From contig NZ_PHHD01000001.1 in the NCBI RefSeq assembly GCF_002813445.1, positions 1,240,001-1,304,000 on the forward strand: a DNA stretch of 64,000 nt. Direction: 5' to 3'. The DNA is from Pseudomonas tolaasii NCPPB 2192. Its GTDB lineage: Bacteria > Pseudomonadota > Gammaproteobacteria > Pseudomonadales > Pseudomonadaceae. Positions 1-8,508 of the stretch are shown here, one piece after another. The position numbers and the translations under genes were made by a program. The notes under the pieces were generated by a model. It was not told the origin of the DNA and searched no databases. It worked only from the letters and a program-made list of their open reading frames with translations. Within the stretch, counting starts at the first letter, position 1; each line of letters begins with the position of its first letter.

Positions 1-916
1 CACCCGAGGCGATGCCCAGCGCACTTGGCTTACCGTGGGTGACCCACTCGGCGAACATCCAGCCCAGCGCCGCAGCAGCGGTAGCGATCTGGGTCACCAG
101 CATCGCCATGCCGGCAGTGCCGTTGGCCGCTGCCGCGGAGCCGGCGTTGAAGCCGAACCAGCCGATCCACAGCATGGCTGCGCCGATCAGGGTGTAACCC
201 AGGTTGTGCGGTGCCATCGGAGTGGTCGGGAAGCCCTTGCGCTTGCCCAAAACCAGGCACGCCACCAGGCCGGCCACACCGGCGTTGATGTGCACCACGG
301 TGCCGCCTGCGAAGTCCAGCACGCCCCAGTCGCCCAGCAACGAGCCCGGACCGCCCCACACCATGTGGGCAATCGGCGCGTAAACCAGGGTGAACCAGAC
401 GCCCATGAAAATCAGCATCGCGGAGAACTTCATACGCTCGGCGAAAGCACCGACGATCAGCGCAGGCGTAATGATGGCAAACGTCATCTGGAAGGTGACG
501 AACACCGCCTCAGGGAACAGCGCCGCAGGGCCGGTGATGCTCGCCGGGGTCACGCCCGACAGGAACAGTTTCGACAGGCCGCCGACGAACGAGTTGAGGT
601 TGACGACGCCTGCTTCCATACCGGTGGTGTCGAACGCCATGCTGTAGCCGTAAACGAACCACAGGATGGTGATCAGGCCGGTGATGGCGAAGCACTGCAT
701 CATCACGGAAAGAATGTTTTTGGAGCGAACCATGCCGCCGTAGAACAGCGCCAGGCCCGGAATGGTCATGAACAGCACCAGCGCGGTGGATGTGAGCATC
801 CACGCCGTGTCGCCGGAATTGAGGACTGGAGCAGGGGCTGGATCCGCCGCCAATGCCAGGGCCGGCATTACGAGGGACAACAGGGCTCCTAGCCCTGCGA
901 ATTTACGCAGAGTCAT
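1..916 (-). CDS. amtB: Ammonium transporter AmtB (partial, C-terminus beyond the left edge)
   Basis: Channel of the Amt/Rh family that brings ammonium across the inner membrane. About 305 residues are visible. They start MTLRKFAGLGALLSLVMPAL, which looks like a cleavable signal peptide ending near ALA, as is usual for proteobacterial AmtB. Family motifs follow, including GAFAERMKFSAM and DFAGGTVVHINAGVAG; the latter carries the first histidine of the conserved pore pair (about His209). The ATG at 914-916 is preceded by GGAG about seven bases upstream. It lies 35 bp downstream of glnK on the same strand, the usual glnK-amtB operon in which the PII protein GlnK plugs the channel. Expression should follow the NtrC/sigma-54 signals upstream of glnK. 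The C-terminal part that contacts GlnK is outside the window. Confidence 0.97.
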   Translation of the reverse strand, partial: MTLRKFAGLGALLSLVMPALALAADPAPAPVLNSGDTAWMLTSTALVLFMTIPGLALFYGGMVRSKNILSVMMQCFAITGLITILWFVYGYSMAFDTTGMEAGVVNLNSFVGGLSKLFLSGVTPASITGPAALFPEAVFVTFQMTFAIITPALIVGAFAERMKFSAMLIFMGVWFTLVYAPIAHMVWGGPGSLLGDWGVLDFAGGTVVHINAGVAGLVACLVLGKRKGFPTTPMAPHNLGYTLIGAAMLWIGWFGFNAGSAAAANGTAGMAMLVTQIATAAAALGWMFAEWVTHGKPSALGIASG

Positions 917-951
917 ATTGTTTTCTCCTGGGGCGTTGGGGGTTTGGCGGC

Positions 952-1290
952 TTAGATTGCGTCGGTATCGGTTTCGCCGGTACGGATGCGAATAGCCTGT
1001 TCCAGATTGACCACGAAGATCTTGCCGTCACCGATCTTGCCGGTGTTGGCCGCCTTGGTTATCGCCTCGATAACCCGGTCAAGATCCTTGTCGTCAATGG
1101 CGACATCAATCTTCACCTTTGGCAGGAAATCGACCACGTATTCCGCGCCGCGATACAGCTCGGTGTGACCCTTCTGCCGACCGAAGCCTTTGACCTCAGT
1201 AACGGTAATGCCCTGCACGCCGATCTCGGACAACGACTCGCGTACATCGTCCAACTTGAACGGCTTGATGATGGCAGTGACTAGCTTCAT
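952..1290 (-). CDS. glnK: PII nitrogen regulatory protein GlnK
   Basis: Small trimeric PII signalling protein of 112 residues, the normal family length. It senses 2-oxoglutarate, ATP/ADP and glutamine (through uridylylation) and blocks AmtB when nitrogen is plentiful. The T-loop is intact, with Tyr51 in the LYRGAEYVVDF segment as the expected uridylylation site, and the B-loop GDGKIFV is present near residues 84-90. A longer in-frame reading up to 1458 exists, but the ATG at 1288-1290 begins the canonical MKLVTAIIKPFKLDDV and has GAGAG just upstream. It is the first gene of the glnK-amtB operon. A sigma-54-type promoter and an NtrC-type box lie upstream (separate entries). Confidence 0.98.
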   Translation of the reverse strand: MKLVTAIIKPFKLDDVRESLSEIGVQGITVTEVKGFGRQKGHTELYRGAEYVVDFLPKVKIDVAIDDKDLDRVIEAITKAANTGKIGDGKIFVVNLEQAIRIRTGETDTDAI

Positions 1291-1500
1291 GAAAACTCTC
1301 TCCCGAATTGGTGGACTTGCCCCAGGAAAACAAACCCGTCTCAAGTCTAAGCGCAGTGCCTGGCTTTGTAACGCGTCGTCGCCTCGGCATTTACCGTCGC
1401 GACGCCAGCGAACCACTGGTGACGAAACCTGTACCCCTGATCCGTCGGCGCACTGCATTCGTCACAGCGACTGCATCAGTGCATGGGTCATGATCGTCTA

Positions 1501-1516
1501 AGCAGAAACCTTGCCA
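1501..1516 (-). promoter_or_regulatory. Sigma-54 (RpoN) -24/-12 promoter for glnK-amtB
   Basis: Read on the minus strand the sequence is TGGCAAGGTTTCTGCT. It fits the RpoN consensus TGGCAC-N5-TTGCA with the obligatory GG and GC dinucleotides ten bases apart and two mismatches elsewhere. The predicted start would be near 1490, leaving a leader of about 200 nt before glnK. RpoN plus NtrC control is established for glnK-amtB in many proteobacteria, which supports the call. The exact start is inferred. Confidence 0.7.
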
Positions 1517-1547
1517 GCTCCGTAAAAATCACTGAAATCAATCCTTT

Positions 1548-1577
1548 GCCCGCTTGTGCCCACCTGCGGGGCTTTTT
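1548..1577 (+). terminator. Possible intrinsic terminator with no gene upstream
   Basis: GCCCGC pairs with GCGGG(G)C around a 12-base loop and is followed by TTTTT, on the plus strand. The stem is short (five to six pairs). No plus-strand gene precedes it in the window, so it would end a non-coding transcript or a transcript running antisense to the glnK leader. It could also be a chance hairpin. Confidence 0.35.
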
Positions 1578-1591
1578 GGCGGCGCCATTGC

Positions 1592-1606
1592 GCACTCAAA
1601 CGGTGC
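1592..1606. promoter_or_regulatory. NtrC-type activator site
   Basis: The inverted repeat GCACTCAAACGGTGC matches the NtrC consensus GCACY-N5-RGTGC at every specified position, and the palindrome extends outward by two more paired bases (GC on the left, GC on the right). It lies about 85 bp upstream of the sigma-54-like promoter facing glnK, a normal enhancer distance. It is also about 110 bp upstream of ubiK on the other side, so it is assigned to glnK because of the RpoN promoter. Confidence 0.7.
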
Positions 1607-1713
1607 GCGACCGCCCGGCCCGCTGCGCGAAAAGCGTGCGCACTGAGCTGCGAAAAAAGACTATAGACGCTGCGTGATACACTGCCGGCCAACAGTTTTC
1701 CGGAATATTTCCC

Positions 1714-1977
1714 ATGCTCGCGCCCAAAGACCTCCTCGACGCCCTGAGCGGCCACGCCTCTCGCCTATTCAGCGGCGACACCTCGCTGCCCCGCAACGAA
1801 ATCGAAAGCCAGTTCAAGGCCCTGCTGCAAAGCGGCTTCAGCAAGCTCGACCTGGTCAGCCGGGAAGAGTTTGACAGCCAGATGGTGGTGATCGCCCGTA
1901 CCCGCGCGCGGCTGGAGAGCCTGGAGGCCAAAGTGGCGGAACTGGAAGCGCGATTGACGCCGCCCTCTGCGGAATAA
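1714..1977 (+). CDS. ubiK: Ubiquinone biosynthesis accessory factor UbiK (BMFP/YqiC family)
   Basis: An 87-residue protein of the family earlier called membrane fusogenic/DUF526. In Escherichia coli UbiK binds UbiJ and helps the Ubi complex assemble ubiquinone under aerobic conditions. The first part (residues 1-45) contains the family pattern MLAPKDLLDAL with SREEFDSQ near residue 50. The end (about 55-82) is a typical coiled coil, RTRARLESLEAKVAELEARL. The length matches the family. The ATG at 1714 is chosen because it aligns with the family start. It stands alone between a divergent promoter region and a REP element. Function is by family, not tested here. Confidence 0.9.
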   Translation: MLAPKDLLDALSGHASRLFSGDTSLPRNEIESQFKALLQSGFSKLDLVSREEFDSQMVVIARTRARLESLEAKVAELEARLTPPSAE

Positions 1978-1986
1978 CCGCGGTCA

Positions 1987-2077
1987 ATGTGGGACCTGGC
2001 TTGCCTGCGATAGCGGTTTGTCAGTAAGCCCGGTGATGTCTGGCCCACCGCCATCGCAGGCAAGCCAGCTCCCACAT
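1987..2077. repeat. REP doublet (REPIN), GTGGGA-CTGGCTTGCCTGCGAT class
   Basis: Two inverted copies of the core GGCTTGCCTGCGAT flank about 45 bp of spacer, between ubiK and comM (both plus strand). The left arm reads GTGGGACCTGG and the right arm is the complement of GTGGGAGCTGG. This is the common extragenic palindrome class of fluorescent pseudomonads. It generates spurious reading frames on both strands. Confidence 0.9.
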
Positions 2078-2193
2078 AAAGCTCTACGGGCTGCTTTGGA
2101 TACGTTCTGTAAAACGTCCCCCGCAGCCCCCTTCCCCACCTCGTCTACCCTTGAAAAACCCGCAGGAAGCGGCCTCCCTTTCAAGGAACGAGC

Positions 2194-3690
2194 ATGTCCC
2201 TCGCCATTGTCCACAGTCGCGCCCAAATTGGCGTTGAAGCTCCCGCCGTCACCGTCGAAGTGCACATGGCCAACGGCCTGCCATCCCTGACGCTGGTTGG
2301 CCTGCCGGAAACCGCCGTGAAGGAAAGCAAGGACCGCGTGCGCAGCGCCATCCTCAACTGCGCGCTGCAATATCCGGCCCGGCGCATCACCCTCAATCTC
2401 GCGCCCGCCGACCTGCCCAAGGACGGCGGGCGCTTTGATTTGGCGATTGCCCTGGGAATCCTGGCGGCCAGTGTGCAGGTGCCGTCGTTGATGCTCGATG
2501 ACGTGGAATGCCTCGGGGAATTGGCGCTGTCCGGCGAGGTGCGGGCCGTGAAAGGCGTGCTGCCGGCCGCGTTGGCGGCGCGCAAGGCCGGGCGCACCGT
2601 GATAGTGCCGCGGGCAAATGCCGAGGAAGCGTGCCTGGCGTCGGGGTTGAAGGTGATTGCCGTGGATCACCTGCTGCAAGTGGTGGCGCACCTCAATGGG
2701 CAGGTGCCGATTGAGCCTTACAGGTCAGATGGCCTGCTGTATTTGAACAAGCCTTATCCGGATTTGAGCGAGGTGCAGGGCCAGCTGGCAGCCAAACGCG
2801 CGTTGCTCATTGCCGCAGCAGGCGCGCATAACCTGTTGTTCAGCGGGCCGCCGGGCACCGGCAAAACACTGCTCGCCAGCCGCCTTCCCGGCTTGCTGCC
2901 ACCTTTGAGTGAGCAGGAAGCCCTGGAAGTGGCCGCGATTCAGTCCGTGGTCAGCCTGGCGCCGTTGAGCCACTGGCCACATCGCCCCTTTCGCCAGCCA
3001 CACCATTCGGCCTCCGGCCCCGCGCTGGTGGGCGGTGGATCAAAGCCGCAACCGGGTGAAATCACGCTGGCCCATCACGGCGTATTGTTTCTGGATGAAC
3101 TGCCGGAATTTGATCGCAAGGTGCTGGAAGTACTGCGCGAACCCCTGGAGTCAGGCCATATCGTAATTTCCCGCGCCCGCGACCGCGTGAGCTTCCCCGC
3201 CCGCTTCCAGCTCGTCGCGGCAATGAACCCCTGCCCCTGCGGCTACATGGGCGAACCCAGCGGGCGCTGCCGTTGCACGCCGGAGCAAATCCAGCGTTAC
3301 CGCAACAAGCTCTCGGGGCCGTTGCTGGACCGGATCGACCTGCACCTGACCGTCGCCCGGGAAACTACTGCGCTCAACCCCAGCCAACAGCCTGGCGACA
3401 CGACGGCAAAGGCTTCAGCACAAGTCGCCGAAGCCCGCGAACGCCAACAAAAACGCCAGGGTTGTGCCAATGCCTTCCTCGACCTGCCGGGCTTGCGCGC
3501 GCACTGCCAACTGGCCAAGGCCGATGAAAACTGGCTGGAGAGCGCCTGCGAGCGGCTGACGTTATCGCTGCGCGCGGCTCACAGGCTGCTCAAGGTCGCG
3601 CGCACCCTGGCTGACCTTGAACAGGTGGAGAACATTGCCCGGCATCATTTGGCCGAGGCCCTGCAATATCGGCCTGCGGCGGTCAGCTAA
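2194..3690 (+). CDS. comM: YifB/ComM family Mg-chelatase-like AAA+ ATPase
   Basis: A 498-residue AAA+ protein, the usual ComM length. ComM is a hexameric helicase that promotes branch migration during natural transformation in Vibrio and Haemophilus; its role in non-competent bacteria is less clear. The N-terminal Lon-protease-like ChlI domain (about 1-125) starts MSLAIVHSRAQIGVEAPAVT. Walker A GPPGTGKT is at residues 218-225, Walker B is in LFLDELPEF (about 295-303), and the Mg-chelatase C-terminal segment ends the protein. The zinc-finger-like segment CPCGYMGEPSGRCRC (about 347-361) is also typical. AAGGA precedes the ATG. A REP palindrome follows the stop codon. Confidence 0.95.
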   Translation: MSLAIVHSRAQIGVEAPAVTVEVHMANGLPSLTLVGLPETAVKESKDRVRSAILNCALQYPARRITLNLAPADLPKDGGRFDLAIALGILAASVQVPSLMLDDVECLGELALSGEVRAVKGVLPAALAARKAGRTVIVPRANAEEACLASGLKVIAVDHLLQVVAHLNGQVPIEPYRSDGLLYLNKPYPDLSEVQGQLAAKRALLIAAAGAHNLLFSGPPGTGKTLLASRLPGLLPPLSEQEALEVAAIQSVVSLAPLSHWPHRPFRQPHHSASGPALVGGGSKPQPGEITLAHHGVLFLDELPEFDRKVLEVLREPLESGHIVISRARDRVSFPARFQLVAAMNPCPCGYMGEPSGRCRCTPEQIQRYRNKLSGPLLDRIDLHLTVARETTALNPSQQPGDTTAKASAQVAEARERQQKRQGCANAFLDLPGLRAHCQLAKADENWLESACERLTLSLRAAHRLLKVARTLADLEQVENIARHHLAEALQYRPAAVS

Positions 3691-3711
3691 CTTTTTGAGG
3701 CAAACGAACTG

Positions 3712-3760
3712 CTGTGGCGAGCGGGCTTGTTGTGGCGAGGGAGCAAGCTCCCTCGCCACA
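3712..3760. repeat. REP-like palindrome TGTGGCGAGGGAGC class
   Basis: A 30-bp perfect inverted repeat with arms TGTGGCGAGGGAGC and a two-base loop (3731-3760), preceded by a half element TGTGGCGAGCGGGCTTG. It lies in the 73-bp convergent gap between comM and the chemoreceptor gene. It differs in core from the other REPs in the window. No U-tract follows on either strand, so any terminator role would be REP-like rather than canonical. Confidence 0.85.
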
Positions 3761-3763
3761 GCC

Positions 3764-5740
3764 CTAGCGGAAGCGGTCCACTTCCTGGCGCAAGCCGGCC
3801 GCCAGGGTTTCCAGTTCCTTGGCGGTGATCGCCAGGTTTGAAACCACTTCGCGCTGTTCGCTATTGGCCAGCGCAATGCTTTGCAGGTTGCTGCTGAGCA
3901 CGTTCGCAGTGCTGCTCTGCTCCTGGGTGGCGGTGGTAATCGCGGCAAATTGCTGGCCGGCCGAGCGGCTTTGCTCGTCGATGCGCGCTAACGCTGAGGC
4001 CACATCGGCATTGCGCGACAGGCCTTCCTGCATCAGCACGTTGCCGTGTTCCATGGTGCTGATGGCGTTGCCGGTTTCCTGCTGGATACTCTGGATCATC
4101 ACCGAAATTTCATCCGTGGCCTGGCGGGTGCGCGACGCCAGGTTGCGCACTTCGTCCGCCACCACGGCAAAACCTCGGCCTTGTTCACCGGCGCGAGCAG
4201 CCTCAATGGCGGCGTTGAGCGCCAACAGGTTGGTTTGCTCGGCAATCGAGGTGATCACCCCTACGATCCCGCCGATTTCCTGGGAACGCTGGCCCAAGGT
4301 GTTGATCACCGTGGCCGTGCTGTTCAGCGCGGTGGCGATATGTTCCAGGGACGACGACGCCTCTTGCATCGAGGTACGGCCAATGCGGGTCTGTTGCGCA
4401 TTTTCCTGCGCAAGCCGCTCGGTGTTGCCCATGTTGTCGGCGATGTTCAGCGACGTGGCGCTGAATTCTTCCACCGCGCCCGCCATGCTGGTGATCTCGC
4501 CGGACTGCTGCTCCATGCCCTCATACGCGCCGCCCGACAACCCGGACAGCGCCTGCGCACGGCTGTTGACCTCTTCGGCCGCCTTGCGAATGTGCGACAC
4601 CATGGTCGACAGCGCCTCGCCCATCTGGTTGAAACTGCGCGCCAGCTGGCCGATTTCGTCATGGCTGGACACGTTCAGGCGCGCGCTCAAATCCCCTGCG
4701 CCCAAGGCTTCGGCCTGACGCACCAAGTCACTCAGAGGCTGCAATTTGCTGCGCAGTAACCAGACTGCCGCGCCGACAGCCAACAACATCGCCAGCACGC
4801 TGCCGATCACCAGGCGAATACCCACGGCCCAGGTCACCGCGCGGATTTCCGATTTCGGCATGCTCGCCACCACCGACCACGGGCCGCCTTCAAACGGCAC
4901 CGAGACGCTGTAGAAATCTTCGTTCTTGTCGCTCCAGAAGCGGCCTTCGCCCGGCTTCTTCGCCAGGTCGACCATCACCGGCACGGCCTGGTCCAGCGCC
5001 TGCACGCCCGCCGGTGGCACCAGCCAGTGTTTCTGCTCATCCAGCAACGCCAGTGAGCCGGTCTGGCCGATCCGGAAGCGCTTGAGGTTTTCGAACTGGG
5101 CTTTCTGCTCATCGGTGTAATCGAAGCCGATGAACAACACGGCAATGACTTTGCCGCTGGCGTCGCGCACCGGGCTGTATTGGGTCATGTAGGAACGGTC
5201 GAACAGTACCGCGCGGCCTACATAATTCTGACCCGCCAGCAAGCGCTGGTAGGCCGGATGCTGGTGGTCGAGCACGGTGCCGATGGCACGGTTGCCGTCC
5301 TGCTTGGTCAGGGAGGTACTGATGCGGATGAAGTCTTCGCCGCTGCGCACGAACACGGTGGCCACGCCGCCGGACATCTGCTTGAACTCATCCACTTCTT
5401 CGAAGTTGTTGTTCAGCACCTGATCGCCCAGGTAAAGGCTTGGGGTCTGTACACCGGCCACGGTCACCGGCTGGTCCGCGTGCACGCTCAACCCTGCGCC
5501 GAAGCGCTTTTCAAACAGCCCGCTCAAACGCTGGGTACTTTCGCGCAAGGTGCTGTGGAAGGTATTGAGTTGGTCGGCCAGCAGGCGCGCCTCGCTGGCC
5601 AGGTGCTCCTCGCGGGTGTCGAGGTTGGCGGAGTCGAGGGAACGCAGGGCAAAAACAGTGCTGCCGCTGATGACGACAGCCAGAATCACGGCCAAGGCGA
5701 GGCCTAACTGGGACGCGATCCGAGCGCGAGGTTGAGACAT
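3764..5740 (-). CDS. Methyl-accepting chemotaxis protein with Cache_3/Cache_2 periplasmic sensor
   Basis: A 658-residue transmembrane chemoreceptor. The first membrane helix is at about residues 11-32. A periplasmic sensor of Cache_3/Cache_2 type follows (about 33-304, with signature segments such as SYMTQYSPVRDASGKVIAVL), then the second helix (about 305-328), a HAMP domain (about 329-382) and the cytoplasmic signalling domain. The hairpin tip IAEQTNLLALNAAIEAARAG lies near 497-516 and is fully conserved, so coupling to CheA/CheW is expected. There is no C-terminal pentapeptide for CheR/CheB tethering. The ATG at 5738-5740 has AGGAG five bases upstream. The ligand is unknown; related Cache receptors bind small organic acids or purines, but I do not assign one. 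It is a single gene between a REP palindrome and the LysR gene. Confidence 0.93.
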   Translation of the reverse strand: MSQPRARIASQLGLALAVILAVVISGSTVFALRSLDSANLDTREEHLASEARLLADQLNTFHSTLRESTQRLSGLFEKRFGAGLSVHADQPVTVAGVQTPSLYLGDQVLNNNFEEVDEFKQMSGGVATVFVRSGEDFIRISTSLTKQDGNRAIGTVLDHQHPAYQRLLAGQNYVGRAVLFDRSYMTQYSPVRDASGKVIAVLFIGFDYTDEQKAQFENLKRFRIGQTGSLALLDEQKHWLVPPAGVQALDQAVPVMVDLAKKPGEGRFWSDKNEDFYSVSVPFEGGPWSVVASMPKSEIRAVTWAVGIRLVIGSVLAMLLAVGAAVWLLRSKLQPLSDLVRQAEALGAGDLSARLNVSSHDEIGQLARSFNQMGEALSTMVSHIRKAAEEVNSRAQALSGLSGGAYEGMEQQSGEITSMAGAVEEFSATSLNIADNMGNTERLAQENAQQTRIGRTSMQEASSSLEHIATALNSTATVINTLGQRSQEIGGIVGVITSIAEQTNLLALNAAIEAARAGEQGRGFAVVADEVRNLASRTRQATDEISVMIQSIQQETGNAISTMEHGNVLMQEGLSRNADVASALARIDEQSRSAGQQFAAITTATQEQSSTANVLSSNLQSIALANSEQREVVSNLAITAKELETLAAGLRQEVDRFR

Positions 5741-5906
5741 AGAAGCTCCTGGCCGAGGCCAGGATCATCCTGATCTCTTAGCGTTGCTCGGCAAATTATC
5801 TGGTGGGAAACGTTGAAACGCGGGGGTTCCAACACACCTTCTTCGGCGGGCACGGCCAATACTTGAGCGATTCGCAGGGGTATCGCGCAAACGATTGCAC
5901 GAACGG

Positions 5907-6827
5907 TCAATCCAGACGCTCAACCTGAGGCAGTTCCATGGCCTTGACTTCGCCCTGAAGAAACTCCGCCAGCCGGCGCAAACGCTCGCCGCCGGGGCGG
6001 GTTTTCGGCCACACCAGATAGTAATTTTCCCGGCTCGCCACTGCGGTTGGCCAGGGCAGGCTGAGGCGCCCCTGGGCCACGTCTTCGGCCACCATCAGCA
6101 AGTCGCCCATGGAAACGCCATAACCCCGCGCGGCGGCGATCATGCCCAGCTCCAGCGTGTCGAACACCTGCCCGCCCTTGAGGGAAACCTGGGACGACAG
6201 CCCCATGCGCTCCAGCCAGTTGCGCCAGTCGCGGCGGTCGGGTGTGGGGTGCAGCAGTTCGGCGGCGGCCAGGCGGTTCACATCCCACGGGCCGTCATCG
6301 AGCAGGTTCGGCGCACCGACCGGAATCAACAGCTCGGGGAACAGGTAGCACGCCTCCCAATCTGCCGGGAAATGCCCGTAGCTCAACAGCACCGCGCAGT
6401 CGAAGGGTTCCTGGTTGAAGTCGACTTCATCCACGCTCATCCACGCGCTGGTCAATTGCACTTCATTACCCGACTGCAAGGCGCGGAAGCGGCTGATCCG
6501 CGCCAGCAGCCAGCGCATGGTCAGGGTGGACGGCGCCTTCATGCGCAAGATGTCGTCTTCGGCATTCAGGGTATGGCAGGCGCGCTCCAGCGCCGCGAAA
6601 CCTTCGCGCACGCCAGGCAATAACAGGCGCGCCGCTTCAGTGAGTTGCAGGCTGCGCCCGCTGCGCTGGAACAGGCGGCAGGCAAAATGTTCTTCAAGGG
6701 TGCGGATATGCCGGCTGACGGCACTTTGAGTGATCGACAACTCGTCCGCCGCCCGAGTGAATGAGTTGTGGCGGGAGGCTGCCTCAAAGGCGCGCAGGGC
6801 ATAAAGCGGGGGAAGACGACGGGTCAT
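5907..6827 (-). CDS. LysR-family transcriptional regulator (GcvA-like)
   Basis: A 306-residue LTTR with an N-terminal winged helix-turn-helix (residues 1-65; ALRAFEAASRHNSFTRAADE, then SAVSRHIRTLEEHFACRLF) and a periplasmic-binding-like effector domain. The 'PPLYALRAFEAA' beginning and AWMSVDEVDFNQEPFDCAV segment place it near the GcvA/AmpR branch. A longer reading starts at 6878, but the ATG at 6825-6827 (MTRRLPPLYALRAF) is where the family begins. It is divergent from the MATE exporter gene with 150 bp between them, a common arrangement for an LTTR and its target. The effector and the target are not known from sequence. Confidence 0.9.
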   Translation of the reverse strand: MTRRLPPLYALRAFEAASRHNSFTRAADELSITQSAVSRHIRTLEEHFACRLFQRSGRSLQLTEAARLLLPGVREGFAALERACHTLNAEDDILRMKAPSTLTMRWLLARISRFRALQSGNEVQLTSAWMSVDEVDFNQEPFDCAVLLSYGHFPADWEACYLFPELLIPVGAPNLLDDGPWDVNRLAAAELLHPTPDRRDWRNWLERMGLSSQVSLKGGQVFDTLELGMIAAARGYGVSMGDLLMVAEDVAQGRLSLPWPTAVASRENYYLVWPKTRPGGERLRRLAEFLQGEVKAMELPQVERLD

Positions 6828-6977
6828 AAGGAAAGATCCTACAGCGCAATGCCTCACCCTACCAGAATCGCCATACATGAGTTTTAGTCATGCGGATGAT
6901 CGCTTTTATCCTTTTGTGGAAGGCGCCCGAAGCGCCGAGAATCAACCCTCCCCCAACCCTCTGACTTTTCGAGCGTG

Positions 6978-8381
6978 ATGATCATGCAACATCCGGCGCG
7001 TACCGAACTCTGGGCCATTCTGCGGCTGTCAGGGCCGTTGATTGCTTCACAGTTGGCACACATGCTGATGGTGCTGACCGACACCCTGATGATGGCCCGC
7101 CTGAGCCCCGAGGCGTTGGCCGGCGGCGGCCTGGGCGCGGCGAGCTACTCGTTCGTGGCGATTTTCTGCATCGGCGTGATTGCCGCCGTGGGCACCCTCG
7201 TGGCCATTCGGCACGGCGCCGGCGACATCGAAGGCGCGACTCGCCTCACTCAGGCCGGGCTTTGGCTGGCGTGGCTGATGGCACTGGTTGCCGCGTTGCT
7301 GCTTTGGAACCTCAAACCCGTGCTGCTGATGTTCGGCCAGACCCCAACCAACGTGCAGTCGGCGGGGCAATTTCTGACGATCCTGCCCTTCGCCCTGCCC
7401 GGCTACCTGAGTTTCATGGCCCTGCGCGGTTTCACCAGCGCCATCGGCAAGGCAACGCCGGTGATGGTGATCAGCCTGTGCGGCACAGTGCTCAACTACC
7501 TGCTCAACCACGCACTGATCGAGGGCCTGTTCGGCCTGCCGAAACTGGGCTTGGTGGGCATCGGCCTGGTGACTGCGATTGTCGCCAACAGCATGGCGTT
7601 GGCATTGTGGTTTTACATCCGCAGTAACCGGACTTACTCGGCCTATCCGCTGGGCAACGGTTTGCTGCGCCTCAACACCCAATATCTGCGCGAACTATGG
7701 CGCCTGGGCCTGCCCATTGGCGGCACGTACGCGGTGGAAGTCGGGCTGTTTGCCTTTGCGGCGCTGTGCATGGGCACCATGGGCAGCACGCAGTTGGCGG
7801 CGCATCAGATTGCCCTGCAAATCGTCTCGGTGGCCTTCATGGTGCCGGCGGGGATGTCCTACGCGATCACCATGCGCATCGGCCAGCATTACGGCGCCGG
7901 GCAACTGGTGCATGCGCGTTTGGCCGGGCGAGTCGGCATCGGCTTTGGTGCGGCGGTGATGTTGGGGTTCGCCGCTGTGCTGTGGCTGTTTTCCGACCCG
8001 TTAATAGGACTGTTCCTGGACCATAACGACCCCGCCTTCCATGACGTCATCGTATTGGCCGTCAGCTTGCTGGCTGTCGCGGCCTGGTTTGAACTGTTCG
8101 ACGGCGTGCAGACCATTGCCATGGGCTGCATTCGCGGGCTGAAGGACGCCAAGACGACGTTTCTGGTGGGTTTGGGTTGTTACTGGCTGATCGGCGCGCC
8201 GTCCGCCTGGTTGATGGCGTTCACCCTGGGCTGGGGGCCGACCGGCGTGTGGTGGGGTCTGGCGCTGGGCCTGGCGTGCGCGGCTGTGAGCTTGACCTGG
8301 GCGTTTGAGGTGAAGATGAAACGCATGATTCGGCGGGAGCCTGAAGTTCGCGCTGAATTCCAGGCCATGCAACCCGACTGA
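6978..8381 (+). CDS. MATE family efflux transporter (NorM-like)
   Basis: A multidrug and toxic compound extrusion protein of about 467 residues with 12 predicted membrane helices in two bundles. This family exports cationic drugs or metabolites by Na+ or H+ antiport. The MatE repeats are visible: LSGPLIASQLAHMLMVLTDT near the N-terminus and GLPIGGTYAVEVGLFAFAAL at the start of the second half (about 235-255). The start is uncertain: GTG (6975), ATG (6978) and ATG (6984) are in frame, and GAG at 6971 best fits the ATG at 6978. It is divergent from the LysR regulator, which may control it. A REP doublet follows the stop. Confidence 0.93.
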   Translation: MIMQHPARTELWAILRLSGPLIASQLAHMLMVLTDTLMMARLSPEALAGGGLGAASYSFVAIFCIGVIAAVGTLVAIRHGAGDIEGATRLTQAGLWLAWLMALVAALLLWNLKPVLLMFGQTPTNVQSAGQFLTILPFALPGYLSFMALRGFTSAIGKATPVMVISLCGTVLNYLLNHALIEGLFGLPKLGLVGIGLVTAIVANSMALALWFYIRSNRTYSAYPLGNGLLRLNTQYLRELWRLGLPIGGTYAVEVGLFAFAALCMGTMGSTQLAAHQIALQIVSVAFMVPAGMSYAITMRIGQHYGAGQLVHARLAGRVGIGFGAAVMLGFAAVLWLFSDPLIGLFLDHNDPAFHDVIVLAVSLLAVAAWFELFDGVQTIAMGCIRGLKDAKTTFLVGLGCYWLIGAPSAWLMAFTLGWGPTGVWWGLALGLACAAVSLTWAFEVKMKRMIRREPEVRAEFQAMQPD

Positions 8382-8400
8382 TTGAATGTACTCAGTCCAT

Positions 8401-8487
8401 GTGGGAGCTGGCTTGCCTGCGATGACAGTGTGTCAGGCAAAACATCTGTTACTGATGCACCGCTATCGCAGGCAAGCCAGCTTCCAC
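8401..8487. repeat. REP doublet (REPIN) at the MATE / GGDEF-EAL convergent junction
   Basis: Inverted copies of GTGGGAGCTGGCTTGCCTGCGAT (left) and its near-complement (right arm has CTTCCAC) around a spacer of about 40 bp. It fills most of the convergent gap between the MATE gene and the c-di-GMP enzyme gene, where no canonical terminator is visible. Confidence 0.9.
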
Positions 8488-8508
8488 AGTTGATCGGGTT
8501 TGCCACTC

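Larger units (their letters stand above)
1291..1713. other. glnK-ubiK divergent intergenic region
   Basis: This 423-bp stretch separates divergent glnK (minus) and ubiK (plus). It holds a sigma-54-like promoter facing glnK, an NtrC-like box and a small GC hairpin with five Ts reading on the plus strand. I see no convincing coding frame: the short reading frames here lack family resemblance and a ribosome binding site. Confidence 0.7.

Noticed and set aside
1290..1500. Alternative sigma-54-like motif GGCACTGCGCTTAG (minus strand, about 1350-1365)
   Set aside because: The -12 element has AG instead of GC, so it fails the invariant dinucleotide; the site at 1501-1516 fits.
1984..2691. Minus-strand frame starting in the comM coding region and ending in the REP
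   Set aside because: Complement of comM; the end is REP-derived and such WLACD/AGLPA peptides recur wherever a REP occurs.
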